NCBI GenBank assembly: GCA_024663395.1
Contig: JANFAH010000009.1
Location: 868,001 to 932,000 of the forward strand
Origin: Pisolithus tinctorius
Taxonomy: Eukaryota > Basidiomycota > Agaricomycetes > Boletales > Pisolithaceae
Length of the DNA stretch: 64,000 nt
Reading direction: 5' to 3'
Under the pieces are notes generated by a model, which worked only from the letters and a program-made list of their open reading frames with translations, was not told where the DNA came from and did no database searches. The position numbers and the translations under genes were made by a program. Of this stretch, positions 1 through 10,764 are shown piece after piece (the stretch's first letter is position 1; every line of letters starts with the position of its first letter).

Positions 1-509
1 GGGGAGGTGGAGGAGCCACTGGGACCGAGTTTCAGGTCGAGGCGGAGAATGCTAAAATCCCCACATTTTGAAGGCAGCGACCGGTCGTCGCTGTCACTAC
101 CCGTTCTATCTTGCTGCAAATCATTCCCGTCCAATAGCTCTGCTGACTCCGGAGCATCCGCAATCGAAGCTAGCGTCACCGCACAAGCCGAGCCATTGCG
201 ACTAGGGGTATAAACCACGTCTGTCTGACTGTCAGGGTCATCTGCAAAGGACAGGGAACGGCGAATAGAACGACGAGACTTCCTTGGGGCTGAAGTCTCG
301 TCGTTAGGGTTTGATTCTTGTAGCGTAGGATATCTGACAACCCATTCGTTGTTATTGAAGTCGCGTACGTCTCCAAGCAGGCGCTGGGTAGTATCTAGAC
401 CAACGAGCAGGCTGGAACAGGTCGGGTAGAGGTAAATTGAATTGACTACTGAGGTATTGGAGAAATGTCGCACCGATCCTTCTGCTCGACGTATGCTTCC
501 TGTACATCC
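1..509 (-). CDS. partial gene of unknown function, 5' part, leaves left edge
   Basis: One minus-strand frame stays open for about 169 codons from an in-frame TGA at 512-510 to the left edge. Its translation is coding-like: NNEWVVRYPTLQES around 330-365, then an Arg/Ser patch (RKSRRSIRRSLSF) and an Asp/Ser-rich stretch (TGSDSDDRSLPS). No family was recognised. There is no convincing ATG in this frame, so an upstream exon is needed, probably within 510-650 on the same strand; another open frame there starts with ATG at 571-569 but I could not place a clean GT-AG intron to join them. Transcription runs leftwards, so the rest of the protein lies outside the window. The upstream space to 1,027 would be a divergent promoter shared with the quinone oxidoreductase. 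A chance open frame cannot be excluded. Confidence 0.35.
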
Positions 510-1027
510 TCAACTTTGAGATGTCTTTCGCCTGCAACTGCTGGCAGAGACGACTCCTGTCCAAGACGCATCGGTGAGAGTTGCGGCGAGCGAATACAGC
601 GCCAAGTTTTTCTTTCCCGTGGGCGCAGTTGGAAATGGAATGAGATCACAGCCGAAAGCCTCCGTGCGTGGGAAGATGCTGAGTCAGCTATTACAGGGGC
701 TATTTCACTACCTCCTCTCTTTCGAAAATCAACTTCAAATACCTAGTGCGCGCAAAGTGCGTGAACCATACACGCGTACACCTTCATCCATTTTGTGCGC
801 ACTAGATATCATGTCGGTCATGCATTCATCAACTCTCCCACCATTACGTTGTTTGTTGATGATGTCCGAAACTCGGCGTGCATCTTTTCACCCGTATTCA
901 AAGCGGGCGCAAATGAGTGCTGACTAAAGTTGCACATCAGCTTGCGTCAGCTGGTTTGTATAAAGATGCTTCTCGGGGCGATAGGCCCTACGCGCTAACT
1001 GAGTCTGTACTCGCTGCGTGTCTCAAG
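510..1027. other. divergent intergenic stretch
   Basis: This lies between the partial minus-strand gene and the quinone oxidoreductase start. Short open frames on both strands have no recognisable product. It probably holds the two promoters and perhaps a small first exon of the left-hand gene; no clear TATA box was seen. Confidence 0.4.
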
Positions 1028-2498
1028 ATGTCCACCATGATGCGCGCTATCTTAATCAAAGAGGGTAAAGGCCCCATCGAGAACCTATACATCGGTGAGG
1101 TCGAAAAACCAGTACTCAAGGAGGGTCAAGTGTTAGTGAAGGTCAGTGTGGCCCTTTTGATTTCGAGTCGCATCGACGATTGGGGTTCATGTTTGCCTCG
1201 CAGATCGTCGCTTTTGGTCTGAATCGTATGGATTCATTACAGAGGGAGGGAAATTATCCTCTCCCTCCCGGCGCCTCCACCATTTTAGGGGTTGAATTTT
1301 CTGGGCATGTCGAATATGTCGGACCTGGCGTCACCAAGTGGTCAGTGGGCGATGAAGTGTTTGGCTTATCCAGTGGTGTAAATTGATAGAAAATACGCGC
1401 GGTGACTGCGATCTTACCTATTGTCTTTGTCACCAGGGTGCATATGCCGAATACATCGCAGCAGACCAAGATTTATTGATCAGAAAACCCCCCCACCTAT
1501 CATGGGAAGATGCAGCAGGTATTCCAGAGAACTTCGTTACGGGTGAGTTTGCCCTGTTGCTTCAAGTTATGTATCCGTGAGTGTTGCTAATCCTACTTTT
1601 AGCCCATCAAGCAGTGATTTTATACGGTGAACTGAAGAGGAACGACAACGTCCTCGTACATGCTGGTGCCTCAGGAGTAGGCATTGCAGCGATACAGATG
1701 GCTCGCAGTTTTGGCGCGTGAGTACACTGCACCGCGTATTTACTGGTTCGCACACATTAATTTGTGACGTGCAGGAGGTCTGTCACAGCAACAGCATCAA
1801 ACAAGGAAAAGTTAGACTGGCTTCTGTCCATCCCGAGCGGTGCCACCGAGGTCGCAAACTATAGGACAGAAGATTTTTCAACAACAGTCAAGAATGCTAC
1901 CGATGGAAGAGGTGTCGATGTGATAGTTGATTTCGTTGGGCGTACCCATTGGGAGAAGAATATTGATTCTCTCGCTCTTGATGGCAGAATGACAATACTT
2001 GCTACACTGAGTGGTGAGATCGCTCTTGATCACGTGGCTACTGATCCCAATGTCAGTCGCAAAGGCGGCGTGGTCCCCGAGGTAGACTTAGGTCCTATCC
2101 TTTACAAGCGTTTAAAGATCCAGGGGTCGACTCTGCGGTCTCGAAGCTTGGAATATCAGTCCAACCTCATTAACAGGTGTGCTCGGAGTTTTGCGGAGCT
2201 CCCAAAGGTAGAGGTTAAACGCCCTTGCAGCGCAGCTTTTCAGGACGTAGTCTCCAAGATAACGGGTAGCGAGGGGGACGGACCGATGCGCGTTTATATT
2301 CACAAGGTCGGTACCTATTTCCTCTTCAAATAGTTCTCGGTAGAGACACTCTTCATGAGTAGGTGTTTCCCTGGACGGAGATACAGGCAGCCCACAAGGA
2401 AATGTCGGACAACAAGAACATGTAAGTAGACCACTTTCGAAAATACTTAAATAACTTAAGTCGTTTCTAGAGGGAAGATCGTTTGTAGGATTTCGTAG
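1028..2498 (+). CDS. NAD(P)H:quinone oxidoreductase, medium-chain dehydrogenase family (PIG3-like)
   Basis: Predicted NADPH-dependent reductase of quinones, cytosolic, of the zinc-free medium-chain dehydrogenase/reductase branch. Seven exons: 1028-1141, 1204-1377, 1437-1542, 1603-1717, 1775-2306, 2363-2421, 2471-2498, giving 375 residues. The start gives MSTMMRAILIKEGKGP and the GroES-like fold follows (LGVEFSGHVEYVG, VGDEVFGL). The nucleotide-binding motif HAGASGVGIAAIQMA and the downstream segment DGRGVDVIVDFVG match the PIG3/TP53I3 group. No catalytic zinc cysteine-histidine set is present. The C-terminus FPWTEIQAAHKEMSDNKNIGKI is recovered only by splicing two small last exons; without them the protein would end early at 2333. 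The next gene converges from the right with about 160 bases between. Confidence 0.9.
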
Positions 2499-2660
2499 CC
2501 GTACACAATGATTGTGCTTCGTAAACTTGTAACACGTACGAATTTGTGTACAGATGCTGAGTACTGAGTTGCCATCCATTGTAAAATAAACGTATATTGC
2601 GTGTCAACCCATGAAATAAAGCATCGTGCTCTCTTACCAAATACCAAGCGCTGAGATACA

Positions 2661-3915
2661 TTATAACCTTCCTCGAACTCCGGTCCGTAATACCCCTGTC
2701 ACTAAAGCACCTGAGTGGTGTCCTTCTAACCACTCCAAAATAACGTCTACTACTTCGTCCTGACGCTAAAGATAGCAGTTGTGCATTGTGGCATAGTCGT
2801 CGATATTAGTAGAACCACTCACCCCAGCGAAATTATGGCCTGCGTCTTCCATCAGGTGAAGGACATGTGTCCCGGGAGTCCTCGAACCAAACGCACGCGC
2901 GTAAATAAGGGCATCATAGCTGGTGTCTTTTCGTAAGGTGGCGACATCCCATAGGACAGAGTATACCTATGCTTACACCGGTACCACCTCATCAACTAGT
3001 CCATGTATTGTGAGGACATTTATCGTGGACGGGAAGTTATCCCACACGATGCTGGTGTCCCAGCTTGCAAATTCCTCCAGGTCTTTTGGATATACTCGTT
3101 CGATGACTGGTTGGCGCGCAACGGTCACCTTCCACTCGTAGTATCCCGTAGTATCGAACGCTTCCTTGTATGTATCCATCCGATCTAAAAAGAACTCCGA
3201 GGTTCAGATATAACTACCGAAATATGAACGTCTACCTACCGTAGATCCTCTGTGTGGGGTCATAAGATTATAGCAACCTTCGCTGGGCGGACAAAGGCTC
3301 TTACATGCATTCGGTAACGTCCCGAGACATTAACCATGGCCGTAACGCGTTTCCCTTCCTCCGATGTGCACAACCAGTGCATGCCAACGACAGACCCCCG
3401 AGAGTGGCCCACTATCATATCAATTTCGTATCCATAATTTTTGCGGAGGAAAGCCACGACGATGACAAGGTCTTGGACATCTTCCGCGAATCCACCATAC
3501 CTCCACTGTCCTCCACTCTCGTGGCTCCCGCTACACAGGACTCACCGTAACTAGGGGTCTATCTGATACCGATGACAGGTCATCGTACTCACCGGAAGTC
3601 AAATCGGACAGAATCTAGCGGTAATCGCGCAGCAAGCCGCTTTTGAAAGAGGTAATCTTTATGACTGCCAGCCAAACGGTTAGCGTCATGACCCTCGGCG
3701 GTTATCAGGACTTCATTTTCACCCCATGGTTCCATGCAGAATCTACGGAACCTGAGCATAATTTGTTGGCCGTGTATATCCGAACACAAACTCACCAGTG
3801 CAATCTTCCTGCCATACGTAGGTTTATTCGGTTCTAGTTGCTCCAAGACGCCAACGAGTGTACAGTTATCGGCAGGCTGGGAGATATACAGCTTCGTTGA
3901 CATCCTGTCTGCCAT
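2661..3915 (-). CDS. alpha/beta hydrolase with a 10-base microexon
   Basis: Predicted serine hydrolase of the alpha/beta fold; the substrate is unknown. Six exons (3915-3593, 3530-3305, 3249-3240, 3184-2977, 2919-2823, 2765-2661) give 322 residues. The nucleophile elbow is GHSRGSV (Ser in GxSxG). The likely acid and base follow as HGLVDEVVP and EDAGHNFAG. Family landmarks FDFRGSHESGGQWRYGGFAED and VNVSGRYRMHRIYDR appear only when the 10-base exon 3249-3240 is included. It is bounded by introns of about 55 bases, each with GT-AG ends. There is no signal peptide, so a cytosolic place is likely. The family includes acyl and dienelactone-type hydrolases; I would not name a reaction. Confidence 0.88.
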
Positions 3916-4122
3916 GGTGAATTGAAAGAAAGAGATGCTGACTTAGGGATGCTGCATGTATTTCGTGCTTCACCGGTTGGCGTTAATGCAGCCGAAGGGC
4001 CCAGCATCGGAACGCCGCAGTCATGTCTCAAAATCTCATGACTCAAGTGTTGTCAATTCAACAAGGGCATATGTAACATGCAGTACATCGGATCTACTCA
4101 GGTGCCGCAAGAGAAGAACACG

Positions 4123-5940
4123 TCATGATTTCCCCACCTTCTTGCCTAACAACGTGTCCTTTGGCGTTTTCGTTGTTCTACCCTTCACAACCTTTTCCTT
4201 TTTCTTTTCCCCGACGTCCGCGCTCCGCTTGCTCTTCACTTCCTTTTGACTGATGGTAGCTACTGGGGGGGGTGATGAGGGTCTGTTTGACTGTTCCGTT
4301 TGATCGCCAGCGATCTTGGGGGGTTTTTCTTTGCTTTTCCTGCCTTTCACCACTTTTTCCTTCTTCTCCACGACGTCCGCGTTCTCCGTGGTTTTCACCT
4401 CCGACGGACCGACGGCGGCCACCGGAGAGTGTGTTGAAGGTTTGTTTGACTGTTCCGTCGCATCCCCAGCTCTCTTGGCGGGTTTCTCCTTCTTTTTCGG
4501 TGGCTGATCCGCTAATGCGGGTGCGGCAGGCGAGGACTCCCCAGCCTTCTTACCTAGTAAGGCATCTTTTGGCGATTTGCTTACTCTGCCCTTCACGACT
4601 TTCTCCTTCTTCTTCTCCCCTATGTCCGCGCCTCGCTTGGTTTTCACCTCCTCATGGCTGATAGTAGCTGGAGGGGGCGATGAAGGTTTATTCGACCGTT
4701 CTGCCCGATCCCAAGAGACCTTGGTAGATTTTTCCTTCTTTTTCGGCGGTTGATCCGTTGCAACGGGAGTAGCAGCCGAGGGGGCCGATTGTGTACCCTT
4801 CTTTTTTGGTGGTTGACCTTCTGCAGCGGGTGCGGCAGTCGAAAAGGACGATTTTTTGTGAACCTTCTTCGGCGGAGGGGGTGTGGGGGAACGTGACGGA
4901 ATCTCGGCCTCGTCTACAGACATCTCATCCTCATCCTCTGATTCACCTTCGTCAGTTGATCCATCCTCCTCTTCCGATTCATCCATGGTCAAGCCAGCCC
5001 AGCGTCCCCCAACCTCATCCGAAAGCTCACACGACCATATTGGGAGGCTTACGCTTGAATTGGTTTTAATATGGAGACATTGAATATTGTCCCATCCGCC
5101 CTTTATGTGGCTGGTAATAGCCGGTAAGGCGGCTTGGATATTTGCTAGTACCTGCTTAGGTGTTTGTGACAATACACCAACTTTGACCGATCTATTGGAG
5201 TCATAAAAGATAGTACTGAGTAAAACTGAGCTGGGGAATAGGAAGATAGTGACGCACGTGCATGTTCCCTTGTTTTGGTGCATGTAGGAGGATTCTATGG
5301 CGCGTTCCAGTTCGGTCTTGAGGTCCTTGCGTTTTAGGTTGACGGGTATAGGTTGTCTTTTCGGTCGTTCATAAAAACATTAGAAGGATGAAGTGGGCAC
5401 AGAGAAAAACCCACTTTTTGGCATCAAACCATTTTGAGCCGAGAAGACGTGGGAGGAGTGGTATAACGCGGTCGTCCGCAAGGAACAGGGCATTTTCTTT
5501 CAGGAGCAACCGTCGTGCTTCGAACGCTTTGAATTTACCCTTCAATTTTTCTATCCCGACCACACGGGATATGAACTTAATGTCGTGTTGCTGAAGGAGA
5601 TCCTTGTATTCCCTTTGAGGGTCTTTTGTGATCAAGCATACAGCAGACGTCCTGGGGTCGACCAGAGTGTATTTCAGAGGGCTGGAGGAAGTGGGATCAA
5701 GTCATTTCATTGGATTTCAATGAGAGAAATGTATACACACATTCTAATGGGTTTTACTTTTTGTGTTGGCTGCATTTTCTTTACGGTGATCTGGAGCCAT
5801 ACGTGCTGTTCTTTGCCCGGTAAGAGTTCAGTTTCTTCCCTTTCCTTCTCTTTCTTTGTGGCGTAGTCGTGAAGGGCTGTTACTGCGCGTTTACATTGCT
5901 TGAGTGAGACATGGTCGTCGATGAGTTCTGTCTTGGCCAT
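4123..5940 (-). CDS. ribosomal L1 domain protein (RSL1D1/Utp30/Cic1 type) with lysine-rich repeat tail
   Basis: Predicted nucleolar ribosome-biogenesis factor. Four exons (5940-5741, 5681-5415, 5356-5258, 5191-4123) give 544 residues. The N-terminal 250 residues form the L1 fold: KPIRIPLKYTLVDPRTSAVCLITKDP, then the KFISRVVGIEKLKGKFKAFEARR segment, and WFDAKKQPIPVNL and GTCTSVKVGVLSQTP near its end. An acidic stretch follows (DESEEEDGSTDEGESEDED), then a tail of degenerate repeats built from PPKKKEK, a Ser/Pro linker, EKKKEKVVKGR and SPKDALLGKK. The intron at 5257-5192 is in frame and could be misread as coding. Cic1 and Utp30 share this fold and cannot be told apart here. Confidence 0.88.
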
Positions 5941-6894
5941 GGCCCGTAATAAGAGTGAGCTTGGACTCGAGGCCTGCTGGCTGTCTCACTCTTGCAAACA
6001 AATTGCTGTTTACCCTTTGTTTGTATAAATAACCCCTATTCGATTCTTGCCTCTGTCCTGGACTCCGGCTATTTGGGCCAATGATACGGTCTCGACATTG
6101 TCACCGGCGGTCCGCTTTTTGTCTCGATTCTCGAAATTGTCTTTTCAAGTCGCGACAAGGACGCCGATCATGATACGGTTCCAGTTGTTGAATTTATTCG
6201 TCGGATAGCTCCTATTTGTCTCGATTACAAGGCTGTCTGTCTTTCATTGCTTATTCAAGACAAAGCGAACACCAAACGCTCTTCCAGGAGTGGGAATCTC
6301 CCTTAAGCAGTGCTGATCTTGCAGACATTTTCACAGCCGGAACGCACTGCCGAACGTGCGAACGAAAGTAAAAAATCGAATTGCAGGGTGCAAGGGTTGT
6401 AGCAGTTCAACTTGGTTTCGAAAACGTAACGGGTTATGCATGCAGTGAAAGTATGTAACATATGCATTGTGTCAAGCTTCCAAACTACTTGTAGCAAGTA
6501 AGTGTAGTAGAGAGTGAAAAGAAAGACCATAGAATCCGTTCGTACAGCATGGTGTACTAGCGAGCGGGGGGCAGCTGGTGAGAAGGATTGCGGATGACCA
6601 AAGACAGCGAAATCGAGTGAGAGGGAGGTCGTCGACTAGAATGACTCCGGTTGGATGAATGTTGCAAGGTTGGCCACTTCGAATGCAAGGCAGGCCCGAG
6701 CTAAAAGGGAAAGTTACAAAACCACCACCGATCCGAAAAAGTAGCAAAGCGAGAGCGATCAGGCTCGTAAACACAATCAACTGAAGTAAGGAAAGCGATG
6801 ACGGCGAAAGCCACGAAGGAGAGATACCGATATGTAACAAAATACGTCTGAAGCAAGGCACCCGGATCCATATACTCACACCGAAAACGACAAA
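5941..6894. other. 954-base gap with a TATA-like box and an unexplained open frame
   Basis: This separates the L1-domain gene start (5940, minus) from the stop of the CVIM-tail gene (6895, minus), so it should hold the former's promoter and the latter's 3' end. On the plus strand there is TATAAATA at 6024-6031 and an open frame at 6085-6306 (74 codons with its stop) with coding-like composition but no ATG. Nothing recognisable was found in 6310-6894. Confidence 0.5.
6024..6031 (+). promoter_or_regulatory. TATA-like box
   Basis: TATAAATA lies in a pyrimidine-rich setting, about 60 bases before the open frame at 6085-6306 and oriented for plus-strand transcription. No annotated plus-strand gene follows, so its role is uncertain. 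Confidence 0.3.
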
Positions 6895-9154
6895 TCACAT
6901 AATAACGCACTTGCAACAGCCCCCTGCACCCAAATCCTCATCATCCTTCGGTGTTGGTTCTGTGTCGTCAGACGGTCGAGTAACACTGATTGTTGGGACC
7001 TCGGGGTGCAGATACTGTGAAAAGGGCGGAGTCTCGCCCGTTGTGCTTTTTGGCCGGGGATTTGATTGTGGTAGCTCCTTCGGTTCCTGGATGGATAGCC
7101 GAGGTACATGTCCTGGTGATGGACTGGGTCTTGGGGGTTCTTCCTCCTCGGCGTCTGGCTGTGGCTGTTCTTGAACCTGTCCAAACTCGTCCATAGGTAT
7201 TGCTTCATTCCCACGGGGGGCTTTGTATTTCGAGTAGTCGAACCCAAAAGTACCTGGAGCCTTCGACGCGGTTCAATATCCATGTCTTCGAGACGTTACA
7301 GCAATACATACCGGCCGTATGGGTGTTGGTTCGGGAGGCTTTTGGCGTGGACTGCCATCAGCTCGTTCGTACTGACCATCCAGACCCTTCTTTCGAGCTA
7401 CAACCGGAAGTACAACCTGAAAGAATGCTCAGTGACCAAGTCCAACATGTAGGGTTTTGTCACATACATCGTCCCAGTTTCCCGATTTCTGAACCGGTTG
7501 TGTCCATGTCGGTATGGCATTAACGATATCGCCCTCTGGTGTCGGGTACACAGCAACTGAATGTCGAGGATCTTCCTTTTGACGTGACGATGGTGGAGGC
7601 GTTTTGCCCTTGGTCTTTGGCTTCTTTGGTGTAGACGCAGGTGACGTTGTTGCCGGGCTCTTGGCGCGGCGCTTCGTTTGGGATTGATCCGAAGCTTGGG
7701 ACACCGGAGAAGTTGCTCTGGGAACCGTCTGGGAACGAGATGAGGAGGGGAGTGGTGTTGGCATTGTGCTCTCTGCACTTGACCTAACAAGACCTGCAGA
7801 AGGTGATTCAGATCTCAATGATCCCGAAATGGTCCGAGCAGTGGGGACGCGTGCAAGAGTCGTGTCTTCTCGTGGCGAATGCGTGCTAACCGGGGTATCG
7901 CTTCGTAGGTCAGCTGCACTATCAAGCGGCAACTCCGGCTTGGAGGCACTAAAGCCGGAGTGCACAGTGTCGTCCGTGCCAACGTAAGCATCATAAAAGG
8001 CCTCCGTATCGATGTCTTCTTCAGCTTCGATGTCCGTCAGCGGGCGCTCATCAAGAACCATGTCGACATCGCGTGTTCGTTCGTCATCAAGGTGAAGACT
8101 TTCTCGCGTGCCAACACCAACACTCTCGGCTCGTTTCCGCCGTCGGCCATATTCAGAGAAACCGGGATGTTCGCGTGTCTGTGAACGCGCAGGTGCCTGT
8201 ATGGTGTGTCCGAAATTGGCGATCTGTAGCATTTCCACATGCTTTGCTACGCGCAGTTCGCCCACTCCACCGTTCCTGTGGATGTCTCCTCTGTACCAAT
8301 GTTCGAACGGACGTTCCTCTGAGTCGGTTGATGCTCTAGGTTGTTGCAAAGCTGATTCGTAACCTCTGAAGCGCGTCGGCAAGACCGCCGTCGGAAACGG
8401 AGCAGGCTCATTCATGAGACTGGTGGTAGCGTGTTGCGGGGTAGAGGGCGTGGGTATCTGATCGACCTCCTTAACAACCCACAGATCTTGCGGAGTTTCG
8501 GGATGGGGTGGTTGATGAGACCCGGGAATGACGCCATTGCGACTCTCCGCTCTGGGTGCTAGGCTCTGAGCGTGACTACTTGAGCTCGTTGTTCTATTGC
8601 GCATTGGGACAGGTATCCGTGTCGGTCTGATGTTAACGTCGAAAGTGCGTGGTGAAACCGAACGGGAGTCAAGTGTTGACGGAACGGTGCCGTTCGGGTA
8701 TCCGTTTGGCTGGGGTTTGTCGAATATGGAGGGCTGAGAGTAAGTGCGCGCACGCATTGGAGGGGGATGAGGAGATGACGCGCCGTTGGGACGCGAGTAG
8801 CTGTTGGCTTGAGACTCGTCGTGGCCATCCGGCGTACCTTTGGGCTGCTGAAGGCTCGGTCTGGGTATAGCACTACTTTTTCTTGAATCAGCAGGGGTTG
8901 TGCGGTATTCTCGAGGAAAATGGGGTGATTTGGAAGGAGTGATCGACCTCGGGGAGTCGTCGGCAGATGTAATGGATGCGACGGACATGCGCTTTGCCAG
9001 AATGCGGCTTTCACCTTCTAGACCTGTAAAATCCAAAGGTTGAGGGACGCAATAAGTGTTGAATGCGACCCTACTCACGTTGACGCAGTGCCGGCACAAT
9101 GGTCTCGTCCCATGTCGGCAGCGCTAACTGTGCCGCCGGTGCAGTCAAGGCCAT
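6895..9154 (-). CDS. disordered protein with C-terminal CVIM prenylation box, function unknown
   Basis: Four exons (9154-9079, 9023-7468, 7416-7312, 7260-6895) give 700 residues. The start MALTAPAAQLALPTWDETIVPALRQR precedes a long Ser/Pro/Arg-rich region of low complexity. Near the C-terminus a more conserved-looking block reads GNWDDVVLPVVARKKGLDGQYER and then GTFGFDYSKYKAPRG; the protein ends GAGGCCKCVIM. CVIM is a classic farnesyl-transferase CaaX box, and the extra upstream cysteines could be palmitoylated, so membrane attachment is inferred. I did not recognise an enzymatic domain. It is divergent from mitochondrial uL5, with 249 bases between the two start codons. It is probably a fungal scaffold or polarity-type protein, but that is a guess. 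Confidence 0.8.
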
Positions 9155-9403
9155 CTAAGAGGAAAAAGAAATAAAAAGACTACGAGACAAGAAACAAACG
9201 ATGACAGTAGTGTTGTGAATGTATGGTAGCAGAGTGTCGACGACGGCGGTCTGCCAGCAAAGCAGTGACAGCGATCCGGTCAAACTACGGAACCGACTTG
9301 ATCAGCCCTGCCATTTACTTCCAAAACCATTTTTCAGAGCCGGAGTCGGTGGGTCTTAAGTTCATCCTCCAACCCACGCTGCTCACGAGTCTCAACCTAG
9401 ACT

Positions 9404-10291
9404 ATGAGCGTGGCAGCCGCAGCAGCCAGCGTTGCGCCCGCTGTGCGCGCCTTCCGCAAGCCTCCCAGGATACGCAAGTCGCTCAAGTACGACCAACACG
9501 GTCTGCCCATTCCTCACGTCGACATCGCCATCCGTGACATTGCTCCATGTCGTCTGCGGGAACATTACTACACCACCCTCCAGGACGACCTCATGTACAT
9601 GACCTACGTCCATGAGTCTGGTCACCGTCCTCCACCTCGGCAAATCCGTCTCAGGTTCGACCCCAATGACCCATACTCGAAAAACCGCCGCAACAGTCCA
9701 GTCGGTGGTGACCAGCTGGGTAGAAAACCTGCACCAGTCTCCACCCCTCAGACAGTTGTCCAGCTCGACGGCATAGTCCTCCACACCATGCAAAAAGACG
9801 CAATCAATAACAGGAGCTCCTTGGTCGGTGCTATTGCCGCATTCCGTGCGCTCTCTGGAGAAACAGAAAACGGTGGAGGCAGGTCGTCCCGCGGTGGTGT
9901 GGAGATCGTAAAGGGAAAAAAGGCAGTCAGCGGTTGGGTCCGCCCAGGCTTACCTCTGGGTTGCAAAGTAACCCTCAAGGGTCCCAAGATGTACGACTTC
10001 ATCACAACCCTGACGGAATTCGTCTTCCCGAGGATGCGTGAGTTCAACGGCATCGTTCTCCCACCAGCTTCCTCGACCATGAGAACTCCAAGCGGTGTAG
10101 CAGGGGTCGTCAGCTTCGGGTTGCCTCCCGAGGCCATGGGGCTCTTCCCTCAAATAGAGGTCAACCTAGATGCGTACCCCAAGCCTATTGGGTTCCACGT
10201 ACATTTCATCACAAATGCGGAAGGTGCAGGCGCACAAAATCGCGCGAGGGCACTGCTCTCAGGTTTCCAGATCCCCTTCGCTCGCAAGTAG
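9404..10291 (+). CDS. MRPL7: mitochondrial large-subunit ribosomal protein uL5m (MRPL7)
   Basis: A single exon of 295 residues. It is part of the mitochondrial large ribosomal subunit. The core shows the uL5 pattern: IRDIAPCRLREHYYTTLQDDLMYM at residues 45-70, VTLKGPKMYDFITTLTEFVFPRMREF, and the C-terminal PIGFHVHFITNA. Bacterial uL5 is about 180 residues; the extra length is an N-terminal extension plus an insert near residues 110-180, as in fungal mitochondrial versions. The N-terminus (MSVAAAAASVAPAVRAFRKPPRIRK) is basic with no acids, which fits a mitochondrial targeting peptide. The start is the first ATG of the open frame. It shares a 249-base divergent promoter with the CVIM-tail gene. 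Confidence 0.92.
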   Translation: MSVAAAAASVAPAVRAFRKPPRIRKSLKYDQHGLPIPHVDIAIRDIAPCRLREHYYTTLQDDLMYMTYVHESGHRPPPRQIRLRFDPNDPYSKNRRNSPVGGDQLGRKPAPVSTPQTVVQLDGIVLHTMQKDAINNRSSLVGAIAAFRALSGETENGGGRSSRGGVEIVKGKKAVSGWVRPGLPLGCKVTLKGPKMYDFITTLTEFVFPRMREFNGIVLPPASSTMRTPSGVAGVVSFGLPPEAMGLFPQIEVNLDAYPKPIGFHVHFITNAEGAGAQNRARALLSGFQIPFARK

Positions 10292-10764
10292 ACGATCACC
10301 CGACACGTCCTACTTCACTTTACGCGACTTTTTAATGTGCATCTCGTGTAGTATGGCCAGGTATACAATCTTAATGAACACCTCCAGTACACGAAGTAAT
10401 TTCAGTCCTACCGTTAGTCATGACAGTCCAGGTCGACGGGGCCACCCATTTTCACTACTCGACCCATAGTTCTCTCTGCATAAGTGACCTCGAGAATGGG
10501 GCCGTCGCTATGTTGAAGTAGGCTCTACAAACCTGCAAGGAAGCAGCCATCCCTGCCCGCCCAACTTCTCGATAAATAGATATTATTGCTATATGGCTAT
10601 TATGCGGGTACGGTGCCACGTGTTATGTAAGGAGAGTGCACGAATAATAAAAAAGCAATGATGACAACTCGGAGAGAAAAAGTACAACGAAAAGATGCGA
10701 GTGCAGGGAAATTAATAGTCACCTATTCCAACTAACCACTGACCAATCCTCCAACCCCACAACG
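10292..10764. other. convergent intergenic stretch
   Basis: This holds the 3' ends of uL5m (+) and the SepH-like kinase (-). An AT-rich run near 10,640-10,655 could serve polyadenylation, and there is a single CACGTG at 10617-10622. No gene is seen. Confidence 0.5.

Noticed and set aside
6472..6879. 135-codon hydrophobic minus-strand frame after the CVIM-tail gene
   Set aside because: It follows that gene's stop on the same strand, has no family and looks like 3' untranslated sequence.
9392..9793. 133-codon minus-strand frame inside mitochondrial uL5
   Set aside because: It is antisense to a well-conserved single-exon gene and has no recognisable product.
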